From SAR324 cluster bacterium (lineage in GTDB: Bacteria; SAR324; NAC60-12): a DNA stretch of 64,000 nucleotides. The DNA lies in assembly GCA_015232315.1 (NCBI GenBank), contig JADFZZ010000011.1, positions 1-64,000 of the forward strand, in the 5' to 3' direction. The notes beneath the pieces were generated by a model, which saw only the letters and a program-made list of their open reading frames with translations, had not been told where the DNA came from and made no database searches. The position numbers and the translations under genes were made by a program. This document shows, in pieces, positions 1 to 8,613 of this stretch. The number at the start of each line of letters is the position of its first letter. Position 1 is the stretch's first letter.

Positions 1-127
1 GACCGGACATGTTCCATGTTGACGGTGCCAAACAGCCAGGAGTCGCTTTTGTCCAAAAAGATTTCTCTGAATCTTCCATGCTCCTCTCTTCTCAAAACAG
101 GAATCCCATTCAGAGGCGAAAGGATTA
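1..127 (-). repeat. Direct repeat copy A: group II intron RT/HNH gene fragment
   Basis: This stretch matches 12124-12250 with about three mismatches and probably continues left of the window. Read on the minus strand it encodes the linker before the HNH domain of a group II intron reverse transcriptase (NPFASEWDSCFEKRGAWK, then LAVWHRQHGTC). It is only a fragment. The two copies are in the same orientation and bracket the restriction island. Confidence 0.7.
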
Positions 128-601
128 TGACACCCAAAAAGAGAACTATTCCGGTAAGAAGAAACGTCATAGTAAAAAAAATCTGGTCGTGGTGGATCTT
201 GACCGAAAAGTACATGTTCTCTCTCAAACACAAAATGGAAGTTCTCATGACTACCAAATGTTTAAGGACTCCAATATTGGGAATCAGATCCCTAAGGAAA
301 TAGTTGTCGCGGTTGACTCTGGTTTTACTGGAATTCTTAAAGATTATCCCAATCTTCGTGTGTTGATTCCCGAAAAAAACCGAAAAACGGGGAATTAACC
401 GCTCAACAAAAAGAAGACAATCGCTGGATATCAAAAATTCGAGTGATTGTTGAAAACACGATCGCGGGTATCAAACGATACAAAGCCGTCACGGATATTT
501 ATCGAAACAAAAAAACAGGTTTTGAGGATTCGTTGATGCTCATCGCATGCGGACTCTGGAATTGGCATCTAAAATCTGAAAAAGGTCTTGTATTTCAGTA
601 A
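128..601 (+). pseudogene. IS5-type DDE transposase, 5'-truncated and frameshifted
   Basis: The plus strand encodes the C-terminal half of a DDE transposase of the IS5 superfamily (DDE_Tnp_4-like). Visible blocks are YSGKKKRHSKKNLVVVD, then AVDSGFTGILKDYPN, then the C-terminal VIVENTIAGIKRYK followed by LIACGLWNWH. The first part stops at 396-398. The rest continues one frame away to a TAA at 599-601, consistent with loss of one base in the G run near 388. The N-terminal half is missing and replaced by the intron-derived repeat. The readable transposase-like sequence PIQRRKDYD already begins inside that repeat, so the exact junction is uncertain. No terminal inverted repeats are visible. The element is dead. 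Confidence 0.8.
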
Positions 602-653
602 GTATTATTTCACAACAAGTCTATTGATAATCAGAATATATTGAAAATGAGTT

Positions 654-3455
654 ATGTCTGAAACGGAAGCATTAACCAGAATTAAACGAATTGACAAGCA
701 ACTGGAACTCTCCGGTTGGAATGTTAAAGACCCTACTCAGGTCGTAAAAGAATACGATATTCATGTTGGGGTGGCTTCTGGTGTCGCGGAACCAGGAACT
801 CCTTATCAAGGACATCAATTCTCAGACTATGTTCTTTTAGGGAAAGACGCAAAGCCCTTGGCTGTTGTTGAAGCCAAGAAATCCAGTAAAGATGCCGCAA
901 TCGGTAGAGAACAGGCGAAACAATATTGCTACAATATCCAAAGAGAGATCGGTGGGGAACTTCCATTCTGCTTTTATACCAATGGGCTGGAAACCTATTT
1001 CTGGGATTTGGAAAACTACCCCCCACGGAAAGCAGTGGGCTTTCCCACTCGTGATGATCTGGAAAGATACAGTTACATACGGAGAAATCGCAAAGCACTT
1101 ACTCAGGAATTGATCAATACCGATATCGCAGGTCGTGATTACCAGATTCGGGCAATCCGTGCCGTTCTTGAAGGAATTGAACAGAAAAAACGCGATTTTC
1201 TGCTGGTAATGGCAACAGGTACAGGTAAGACTCGAACTTGTATTGCTCTGGTTGACGCTCTGATGCGTTCTGGTCATGCCGAAAAGATTCTTTTTCTTGT
1301 GGATCGAATCGCTTTGCGTGAGCAGGCACTTTCTGCATTTAAAGAACATCTTCCTAATGAACCTCGTTGGCCAAATGTCGGGGAAAAGCTGCTGGCAAAA
1401 GACCGCAGGATTTATATCTCAACCTATCCCACGATGCTCAATATTATTCGGGATGAATCACAAAATCTTTCATCCCACTTTTTTGATTTCATTGTAATCG
1501 ATGAAAGTCATCGATCCATTTATAATACCTATGGTGAAGTGCTGGACTATTTTAAAACCATAACCCTGGGACTCACGGCAACCCCCACCGATATCATTGA
1601 CCACAACACCTTTAATTTATTTCACTGCGAAGATGGCCTCCCCAGTTTTGCCTACACCTACGAAGAAGCCGTTAATAATATTCCACCCTATCTGAGCAGT
1701 TTTCAGGTAATGAAAATCCAGACCCGTTTTCAGATGGATGGGATCAATAAGAGAACCATATCTCTGGAAGACCAGAAAAAAATGATTCTGGATGGAAAGG
1801 ATATTGAAGAGATTAACTTTGAAGGCACTCAACTGGAAAAGCAGGTAATCAGCACCGGTACGAATACACTGATTGTCAAAGAATTTATGGAAGAGTCCAT
1901 CAAAGATCCTAATGGGGTTTTACCGGGAAAAACCATCTTCTTCTGTTCATCAATAGCCCATGCTCGTCGAATGGAAGAAATCTTTGACAAGCTCTATCCC
2001 GAATACAAAGGCGAACTGGCTAAAGTTCTTGTCTCCGATGATCCCCGTGTCTATGGCAAAGGCGGTTTGCTGGATCAGTTTACCAATAACGATATGCCCC
2101 GCATTGCGATCAGTGTGGATATGCTGGATACAGGAATTGATGTCCGTGAGATCGTCAATCTGGTGTTTGCGAAACCGGTGTACTCTTACACTAAATTCTG
2201 GCAGATGATTGGCCGTGGTACTCGCTTGCTGGAAGCCAAAAAAGCAAAACCCTGGTGTACTCAGAAAGATTTTTTCCTGATCATTGACTGCTGGGATAAT
2301 TTTGAATACTTCAAGCTCCAGCCCAAAGGGAAAGAACTCAAACCACAAATCCCATTGCCGGTAAAACTGGCAGGGTTCCGCATTGATAAAATAGAAGCAG
2401 CCCGGGATCAAGGACTTGATGAGGTTGTTTTTGCTGAGGTGGCTAAGCTTAGAAAACAGATTGCCTCTTTACCGAAAAACTCTGTAGTGATCAAAGAAGC
2501 GGCCAAAGCACTTCATTCTATTGAGGATGACAATTTCTGGATTACCCTCACTCATGAAAAAATGGAATTTCTACGCAATGAAATCAAACCGCTTTTCCGT
2601 ACTGTTTCTGACGCCGATTTTAAGGCAATGCGTTTTGAAAGAGATATTCTGGAAGTTTCTCTGGCAAAAATCAAAGAGGAAAAGACTCTATTCGACACCC
2701 TGAAGGAAGGAGTTGTCGAACTGATCAGCGAATTGCCACTGACCGTCTCTTTTGTAAATAAAGAGGAAGAACTGATTCGGGCCGCTCAGACAAACCGCTA
2801 CTGGTCAAAGATCAGCGAATCCGATTTTGATGAGCTGATAGAAAAGCTTGCCCCCTTAATGAAATTCCGTGAAAGCGATGCTGGAACAGTCGGGCCGATC
2901 ACACTTAATTTTAGAGATGAACTCCATAAAAAAGAGATGGTGGAGTTTGGCCCCCAAAATGAAGCGGTGAGTATTACCCGATACAGGGAAATGGTGGAAG
3001 AACTCATTGCCAGTTTAACGGAAGAGAATCCAATTCTTAAAAAGATTCGCGATGGCGAAGAAATTTCTCCCGACGAAGCAGAGAATCTGGCAAAGCTCTT
3101 GATCGAAGAACATCCACATATAACGGAGCTATTGCTGCAGAAAGTTTACAAAAATCGCAAAGCCCGCTTTATTCAGTTTATCCGCCATATTCTTGGCATT
3201 GAAATCCTCAAAAGCTTTCCCGATACCGTACAGGAAGCATTTGATCGATTCATACAACAGCACAGCAATCTCAACAGCAGACAGCTTGAGTTTTTGAATC
3301 TGCTGAAAAACTTTATCGTGGAGCGTGAAAAGGTAGAGAAAAAAGATCTGATCAACGCACCATTTACGGTCATTCACCCGCAGGGAATACGAGGTGTTTT
3401 CTCACCTGCGGAAATAAACGAAATATTACAACTCACTGAAAGACTTGCCGCGTAA
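654..3455 (+). CDS. hsdR: Type I restriction enzyme R subunit (HsdR)
   Basis: This 933-residue protein is the motor and nuclease subunit of a type I restriction-modification system, which translocates and cuts DNA lacking the host methylation. An N-terminal PD-(D/E)xK nuclease site is visible (D58, then E73-x-K75 in VVEAKK). Superfamily 2 helicase motifs follow: Walker A MATGTGKT at 186-193, DESH at 283-286, TATP near 309 and the motif VI-like QMIGRGTR near 520. The length and motif order fit the EcoEI-like HsdR branch. The C-terminal third is helical and probably contacts the methyltransferase core. The gene opens a plus-strand operon 31 bp before hsdM. No strong ribosome binding site is seen before the ATG. 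Nothing suggests inactivation. Confidence 0.95.
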   Translation: MSETEALTRIKRIDKQLELSGWNVKDPTQVVKEYDIHVGVASGVAEPGTPYQGHQFSDYVLLGKDAKPLAVVEAKKSSKDAAIGREQAKQYCYNIQREIGGELPFCFYTNGLETYFWDLENYPPRKAVGFPTRDDLERYSYIRRNRKALTQELINTDIAGRDYQIRAIRAVLEGIEQKKRDFLLVMATGTGKTRTCIALVDALMRSGHAEKILFLVDRIALREQALSAFKEHLPNEPRWPNVGEKLLAKDRRIYISTYPTMLNIIRDESQNLSSHFFDFIVIDESHRSIYNTYGEVLDYFKTITLGLTATPTDIIDHNTFNLFHCEDGLPSFAYTYEEAVNNIPPYLSSFQVMKIQTRFQMDGINKRTISLEDQKKMILDGKDIEEINFEGTQLEKQVISTGTNTLIVKEFMEESIKDPNGVLPGKTIFFCSSIAHARRMEEIFDKLYPEYKGELAKVLVSDDPRVYGKGGLLDQFTNNDMPRIAISVDMLDTGIDVREIVNLVFAKPVYSYTKFWQMIGRGTRLLEAKKAKPWCTQKDFFLIIDCWDNFEYFKLQPKGKELKPQIPLPVKLAGFRIDKIEAARDQGLDEVVFAEVAKLRKQIASLPKNSVVIKEAAKALHSIEDDNFWITLTHEKMEFLRNEIKPLFRTVSDADFKAMRFERDILEVSLAKIKEEKTLFDTLKEGVVELISELPLTVSFVNKEEELIRAAQTNRYWSKISESDFDELIEKLAPLMKFRESDAGTVGPITLNFRDELHKKEMVEFGPQNEAVSITRYREMVEELIASLTEENPILKKIRDGEEISPDEAENLAKLLIEEHPHITELLLQKVYKNRKARFIQFIRHILGIEILKSFPDTVQEAFDRFIQQHSNLNSRQLEFLNLLKNFIVEREKVEKKDLINAPFTVIHPQGIRGVFSPAEINEILQLTERLAA

Positions 3456-3486
3456 CAAGTACCAGTGAGGACCTAAAAGAGAAACG

Positions 3487-5220
3487 ATGCTGCAAAACAA
3501 CCCTGAACTGAAAAGCAAGATTGACCAACTCTGGAACAAATTCTGGTCTGGTGGAATATCCAACCCCCTCACTGCCATTGAACAGATCACCTATCTGCTC
3601 TTTATGAAGCGACTGGATGAACTGGATCAGAAGAGACAAGCCGATGCCGAATGGACCGGTGAAAAGTACGCTTCCAAATTTGAAGGCACCTGGATTCCAC
3701 CGGAATATCGTGCAAAATCCCGGGAAGATGACACCCAAAAAGAGACGGATAAAAAAGCTGAAGATGAAAAGCTGTATGAAATTGACAAACGAACTCTGCG
3801 TTGGAGCGAGTTCAAGCGAATGCACGCCGAAGAGATGCTACAGCATGTGCAGTCAAAGGTGTTTCCCTATCTGAAAGACCTCAACGGTGCGGAATCCAAC
3901 TTCACCCACCATATGAAAAATGCCGTCTTTATTATCCCAAAACCAGCACTTTTAGTGGAAGCCGTAAAGACCATTGATGAAATCTTTGAAGTGATGGAGA
4001 AGGATTCCAAAGAAAAAGGGCAAGCCTTTCAGGATATTCAGGGGGATGTGTATGAAATGCTTCTCTCGGAAATTGCCAGTGCCGGTAAAAACGGGCAGTT
4101 CAGAACACCACGTCATATTATCAAAATGATTGCCGATCTGGTACAGCCGCGACTTGGACACCGTATTGCTGACCCTGCCTGCGGTTCGGGGGGATTTCTT
4201 CTTGGAGCCTATCAGTACATTGTAACGCAATTGGCCCTCAACGCTGGAAGCAAAGACCTTGTTCCCGATGAGGACGGTTTTGTTCGTACCTCTGTTTCCG
4301 CAGGACTTACCGAAAAGTCGCAGGCGATTCTTAACGAATCTCTTTATGGCTACGACATTGACAGCACCATGGTTCGCCTCGGGCTGATGAACCTGATGAT
4401 GCATGGGATTGACGAACCCCATATTGATTATAAAGACACCCTCAGCAAGAGTTTTACCGAAGAATCCGAATACGATATTGTCATGGCAAATCCGCCCTTC
4501 ACCGGCAGTATCGACAAGGGTGACATTAATGAAAATCTCACACTCTCGACCACTAAAACAGAGCTTCTTTTTGTGGAGAATATTTTCCGGCTGCTGAAAA
4601 AAGGGGGAACTGCCGGGGTGATTGTGCCTCAGGGAGTTTTATTTGGAAATGGCGGAGCCTTCAGGGAATTGCGTAAAGCACTGTTGGAACGGTGTGATCT
4701 GAAAGCGGTAATTACCATGCCGAGCGGTGTCTTTAAACCCTACGCCGGAGTGAGTACGGCGGTGCTGCTCTTTACCAAGGTGTGGGGTCCAAAAGACAAA
4801 GTGACAAAACCGGCCACGGAACAGGTCTGGTTTTATGAAATGGCTTCCGATGGTTATTCGCTGGATGACAAGCGGAGTAAGCAGGACGGTTATGGGGATC
4901 TGGTTGATATTGTGGAGACGTTCAAAGCTCGTAATGCAGAGAAGGACACCGACCGTACCCGGAAATGCTTTATGGTACCCTATGCGGAAATTGCCAATGA
5001 TGAAAATAACTATGATCTTTCTTTAAGCCGTTACAAAGAGGATGTTTTTGAAGAAGTCGAGTATGAAAAGCCGGAAGTGATTCTGGAAAATCTTTTGAAG
5101 GAAGAAGTAGGTGAAGAGTTTTTTAACCGCAAAATACACGAAAAGCACGAAAAGGGTTTAGAAGGGTTAGAAAGCGGGATTGTGAAGGAGTTGCTGGAAT
5201 TGCGGGAGATGATCGGATGA
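3487..5220 (+). CDS. hsdM: Type I restriction system N6-adenine methyltransferase (HsdM)
   Basis: The 577-residue protein transfers a methyl group from S-adenosylmethionine to adenine N6 at the site chosen by HsdS. It has the HsdM N-terminal helical region, the AdoMet motif I DPACGSGGF at 229-237 and the catalytic motif IV NPPF at 335-338. The last 35 residues include FFNRKIHEKHEKGLEGLESG. This is a low-complexity repeat-derived tail whose 3' coding end is duplicated just before hsdS. The stop overlaps the next ATG (ATGA at 5217-5220), so the following gene is translationally coupled. A complete, apparently active enzyme. Confidence 0.96.
   Translation: MLQNNPELKSKIDQLWNKFWSGGISNPLTAIEQITYLLFMKRLDELDQKRQADAEWTGEKYASKFEGTWIPPEYRAKSREDDTQKETDKKAEDEKLYEIDKRTLRWSEFKRMHAEEMLQHVQSKVFPYLKDLNGAESNFTHHMKNAVFIIPKPALLVEAVKTIDEIFEVMEKDSKEKGQAFQDIQGDVYEMLLSEIASAGKNGQFRTPRHIIKMIADLVQPRLGHRIADPACGSGGFLLGAYQYIVTQLALNAGSKDLVPDEDGFVRTSVSAGLTEKSQAILNESLYGYDIDSTMVRLGLMNLMMHGIDEPHIDYKDTLSKSFTEESEYDIVMANPPFTGSIDKGDINENLTLSTTKTELLFVENIFRLLKKGGTAGVIVPQGVLFGNGGAFRELRKALLERCDLKAVITMPSGVFKPYAGVSTAVLLFTKVWGPKDKVTKPATEQVWFYEMASDGYSLDDKRSKQDGYGDLVDIVETFKARNAEKDTDRTRKCFMVPYAEIANDENNYDLSLSRYKEDVFEEVEYEKPEVILENLLKEEVGEEFFNRKIHEKHEKGLEGLESGIVKELLELREMIG
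5170..5220 (+). repeat. 51-bp direct repeat, copy 1 (3' end of hsdM)
   Basis: The terminal 51 bases of hsdM, encoding ESGIVKELLELREMIG and the TGA, recur at 6542-6592 with three mismatches. In both places the final ATGA provides the start codon of the next gene (DUF1016 nuclease here, hsdS there). The two copies bracket the DUF1016 gene. Confidence 0.9.
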
Positions 5221-6425
5221 GTAACCAGAATAATAAAAATATCTCAATTGACAACACTCTCTTTGACCGGGTTGTGTCCATTCTCGAACAAGCCCGTGGC
5301 AATGTTGTTCGTGCCGTCAATACCAATATGGTTACGGCTTATTGGTTGATTGGCCGGGAGATTGTACAGGAAATTCAGGGTGGTGAAGACCGAGCGGAAT
5401 ATGGAAAACAGCGAATAGAATCACTCTCGGCAAAACTCCAGCAAAGGTATAAAAAGGGGTTTTCCACTTCGAATTTATGGTATTTCAGACAATTTTTTCT
5501 CACTTATGAGAATAGAATACAGATTCCCCACCCGGCTGGTGGAGAAAGTACCCTTGAAATTCTCCACCAATCGGGTGGAGAATCACCAAAACACTACCCG
5601 TCGGATAGTGCATTCGATCCATCCAGTTCAATTCTCTCCCGGACGGGGAGAGAATTGATAAACGGTTTCAGTCCCCAGCTCTCCTGGTCACACTACCGTG
5701 CCCTGATGCGGGTGGACAACATGGAGGCCCGCGACTTCTACGAACGCGAAGCCATCGAATGCGGCTGGAGCAAAATGCAGCTCGAACGCCAAATCCACAG
5801 TTTTTACTATGATCGGATTATCGCCAACCAGGGAAAAAAAGGTCTGCTGCCACAAAGCCGGGAACGGCTGTCAGGTGAACGCATTGACCCTGCATCCATC
5901 ATCAAATCACCGCTCGTACTGGAGTTTTTAGGTCTGCCCGATCCACCGATACTGCACGAAAGCAAACTGGAGCAGGCGATTATTGATAACCTGCAAAGTT
6001 TCCTGCTGGAATTGGGTAATGGGTTTTCGTTCGTCGCTCGTCAAAAGCATATCCGTTTTGATGACGAGGATTTTTATATCGATCTCGTCTTCTATAACTA
6101 CATCCTCAAGTGCTTTCTGCTGATCGACCTCAAAATGGGAAAACTCAAGCATGCCGATATCGGACAAATGGATGGCTATGTCCGGCTCTACGAAGATCAG
6201 TTTAAAATTCCCGGCGACAATCCAACCATTGGACTGATCCTCTGCTCCGATAAATCTGAAGCCGTTGCCAAATATTCAATCCTGAACGAAAACAAGCAAA
6301 TCTTCGCCTCCAGGTATATGCTCTATTTGCCTACTGAAGAACAGTTGCAAAATGAGATTGAACGGGAGCGTCGGATGATTGAGGAAGTGATGAGTGAGAG
6401 AAAAGAGATTGGGGGTGAGGAATGA
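5217..6425 (+). CDS. DUF1016/YhcG-type PD-(D/E)xK nuclease family protein
   Basis: The 402-residue protein has the two-part architecture of the DUF1016 (YhcG) family: an N-terminal helical domain (about 10-200) with VVRAVNTNMVTAYWLIGREI and SNLWYFRQFF, and a C-terminal nuclease-like domain (about 225-390). Candidate PD-(D/E)xK residues are E252, D289 in YIDLVFYN and D304-x-K306 in LIDLKMG. Family members sit near restriction and toxin loci; their biochemical role is not settled. The start overlaps the hsdM stop by 4 bp. Residues about 101-150 are an insertion encoded by palindromic DNA. Because the gene is bracketed by a duplication of the hsdM end, it looks like a late addition to the operon. 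Nuclease activity is inferred from the family. Confidence 0.88.
   Translation: MSNQNNKNISIDNTLFDRVVSILEQARGNVVRAVNTNMVTAYWLIGREIVQEIQGGEDRAEYGKQRIESLSAKLQQRYKKGFSTSNLWYFRQFFLTYENRIQIPHPAGGESTLEILHQSGGESPKHYPSDSAFDPSSSILSRTGRELINGFSPQLSWSHYRALMRVDNMEARDFYEREAIECGWSKMQLERQIHSFYYDRIIANQGKKGLLPQSRERLSGERIDPASIIKSPLVLEFLGLPDPPILHESKLEQAIIDNLQSFLLELGNGFSFVARQKHIRFDDEDFYIDLVFYNYILKCFLLIDLKMGKLKHADIGQMDGYVRLYEDQFKIPGDNPTIGLILCSDKSEAVAKYSILNENKQIFASRYMLYLPTEEQLQNEIERERRMIEEVMSERKEIGGEE
5522..5657 (+). repeat. In-frame palindromic insertions inside the DUF1016 gene
   Basis: Several inverted repeats lie back to back in the coding sequence. One has arms ATTCTCCACC at 5559-5568 and GGTGGAGAAT at 5574-5583. 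Another has arms CAATTCTCTCCC at 5629-5640 and GGGGAGAGAATTG at 5645-5657. Weaker ones lie near 5522-5547 and 5592-5611. All are read through in frame and add about 50 residues between the N-terminal helical segments. Confidence 0.7.
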
Positions 6426-6592
6426 ATGATTTTAACCACGGAATGCACGGAATGCACGGAAAAGATTTGGAAGGGTTAGATAGCGGGCTTTTTTTTAACC
6501 ACGGAACACATGGAAGGCACAGAAAATTGTTGGAAAAGATGGAAAGCGGGATTGTGAAGGAGTTGCTGGAACTGCGGGAGAGGATTGGATGA
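6426..6592 (+). repeat. Repeat-derived spacer before hsdS, with second copy of the 51-bp repeat
   Basis: The gap between the DUF1016 gene and hsdS is built from the same sequence type as the hsdM tail. Two degenerate copies of an AACCACGGAA..CACGGAA unit occur near 6433-6462 and 6494-6523. The 51-bp repeat copy at 6542-6592 then encodes MESGIVKELLELRERIG and ends in the ATGA that starts hsdS. Read as protein it resembles the end of HsdM, but no start or upstream hsdM sequence is present. Confidence 0.8.
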
Positions 6593-8613
6593 AATCTAAT
6601 TATAAAATTGAACCGCTTGGAGAACATGTTAAACAATTTAGCCTTCGTAATAAAGATGAAGCTGATATTGAAGTTTACTCAGTAACAAACTCTGCCGGCT
6701 TCACTCTATCGACTGACTACTTTAGTAAAGAGGTTTTCAGCAAAGATGTGTCAAATTACAAGATAGTTTCCCGAGATCAATTCGCTTATAATCCATCTCG
6801 TATCAATGTTGGATCAATAGATTATTTACGCAATAAAGATAAAGTTCTAGTAAGCCCTCTTTACATTATATTCGAAACCGACTCCAAATTAAGTGAAGAC
6901 TATTTACTTCGTTTTCTAAAGAGCGATTGGGGAAATATTCAGATACGTGCAAATACGGAAGGTGCGGTTCGTGATTCGCTCAAGTTTAAAGGGCTGGAAA
7001 AAATCCAAATCCCCCTCCCGCCCATCGACGACCAAAAACGCATTGCCCATCTTCTGGGCAAAGTGGAAGGGATGATCGCCCGGCGTAAACAACACCTGCA
7101 GCAGTTGGATGAGTTGCTGAAAAGTGTGTTTCTGGAGATGTTCGGGGATCATTTTACCCAAGGAAACTATAAGTCTTTTGGAGAATACATTGATGTCCTA
7201 ACTGATTATCATGCAAATGGTAGTTATGAAATTTTAAGAGATCATGTTGAACTACAAACGACACCTGATTTTGCTTTAATGGTTAGAACTACAGACTTAG
7301 AAAATAAAAATTTCGTGGACGGTTGTAATTATATAACAGAAAAAGCTTATGAATTTCTTTCGAAATCAAAGGTTTATGGAGGTGAAATAATCATCAATAA
7401 AATTGGTAGTGCGGGTCGAGTATATCTAATGCCATTTTTGAATAGACCAGTTTCATTAGGCATGAATGCATTTCTTCTTAGGTTTAACAATAAACTCAAT
7501 AACATCTATATGTATTATTTGTTAACATCTGATTTTGGAACTAATGCTATACAGAAACATGTAAAAGGTGCTGTCACAAAAACAATTACTAAGAATGCAA
7601 TTAGAAGCATAAAGATTCCTGTGCCACCCATAACTCTACAAAACCAATTCGCCTCTATCGTCTCAAAAGTCGAATCCCTGAAATCCCGCTATCAATCCAG
7701 CCTTTCCAATCTGGAAAATCTCTATGGTGCTCTCAGCCAGAAGGCGTTTAAGGGGGAGCTGGATTTGGGAAGGGTTCCGTTGCCGGTGGTGGAAGAAGCG
7801 GAGAAACCTGAGGATGTTCCAGTGCTCCCTTTTGATGAAGGTCTGTCAGAAACAATGAAGAAAACACTGGCAGACCTGAATAAATTCAACAATAGCAGTG
7901 CTTCACTTAGGGCTTTGCAAGAAGCAATGGCAATCAATCTTGATAGCCCTACAATGAAAGCGGCTCAAATGCTGGCAGAACAGGCCCGGCTCTGGAAAAA
8001 CCCGCTGGATGAATTGAAGAATATGTCGTCCGTTTCCCGTGCAATGGCAGAACTTGCGAAACTTTCAACTCTTCCACAAATGACAGTGGAACAGTTGGAG
8101 GCTTTCCGAAGTACCAGTAGACTGGCACAGCAACTTGCGGCATCTCTTCCCAAAATCGATATGAGATTCATAGAACAACAAAAAAAGCTCCTGGAAAACG
8201 CCTCACGCCCTTTTATGGAAATGCAGAAGACTCTGGCAAATCTTAATCTTTCTCATACAACCCTTTCCGGAACACTGGATGATTCCGAAGCTGTAGCTCG
8301 CCGCTTTCAGGCCGCTATTCCCGATTTTTCAAGTTGGCAGCAACAGTATCGTACACCAGAGAATATTGATACAGACGAAGAGGATGAAGAGCCAAAGCAT
8401 ATTTTTACCCGTTATGATATTACCGATATATTGACAGACAAAACAGGGCTCTCTTTTGAAGAACTGTCAAAGAAACTATCAGAACTGGAAAGAATCGATC
8501 TTTCATCTTATGAACGAATCAGAAGTATTCTTTTTGAAATGCTGCGAGAAGAGGTTTTGACGCAGCAATTTGACGCAGAAAGCCAATCACTTCAGTTGAG
8601 GCTGACAAAATGA
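6589..8613 (+). CDS. hsdS: Type I restriction specificity subunit (HsdS) with long C-terminal extension
   Basis: HsdS selects the DNA target for both methylation and restriction. Two target-recognition domains are visible (about 1-185 and 195-385). Each ends in a proline-rich conserved segment and helical spacer: PLPPIDDQKRIAHLLGKVEG near 140 and PVPPITLQNQFASIVSKVES near 343. At 674 residues the protein is far longer than the usual 400-450. From about residue 405 it carries a mostly helical, Leu/Ala/Met-rich extension ending in a segment around FTRYDITDILTDKTGLSFEEL. That extension has no motif I recognise and could dock the ATPase/HNH pair downstream. The start is fixed by the coupled ATGA at 6589. 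The stop overlaps the ATPase start by 4 bp. Confidence 0.9.
   Translation: MKSNYKIEPLGEHVKQFSLRNKDEADIEVYSVTNSAGFTLSTDYFSKEVFSKDVSNYKIVSRDQFAYNPSRINVGSIDYLRNKDKVLVSPLYIIFETDSKLSEDYLLRFLKSDWGNIQIRANTEGAVRDSLKFKGLEKIQIPLPPIDDQKRIAHLLGKVEGMIARRKQHLQQLDELLKSVFLEMFGDHFTQGNYKSFGEYIDVLTDYHANGSYEILRDHVELQTTPDFALMVRTTDLENKNFVDGCNYITEKAYEFLSKSKVYGGEIIINKIGSAGRVYLMPFLNRPVSLGMNAFLLRFNNKLNNIYMYYLLTSDFGTNAIQKHVKGAVTKTITKNAIRSIKIPVPPITLQNQFASIVSKVESLKSRYQSSLSNLENLYGALSQKAFKGELDLGRVPLPVVEEAEKPEDVPVLPFDEGLSETMKKTLADLNKFNNSSASLRALQEAMAINLDSPTMKAAQMLAEQARLWKNPLDELKNMSSVSRAMAELAKLSTLPQMTVEQLEAFRSTSRLAQQLAASLPKIDMRFIEQQKKLLENASRPFMEMQKTLANLNLSHTTLSGTLDDSEAVARRFQAAIPDFSSWQQQYRTPENIDTDEEDEEPKHIFTRYDITDILTDKTGLSFEELSKKLSELERIDLSSYERIRSILFEMLREEVLTQQFDAESQSLQLRLTK

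Noticed and set aside
1-601. Intact insertion sequence at the left end
   Set aside because: The transposase lacks its N-terminal half and is frameshifted; no inverted ends are visible.
6426-6592. Short gene before hsdS resembling the HsdM end
   Set aside because: Only the repeat-derived tail is present. It is better explained as the duplicated junction that supplies translational coupling.
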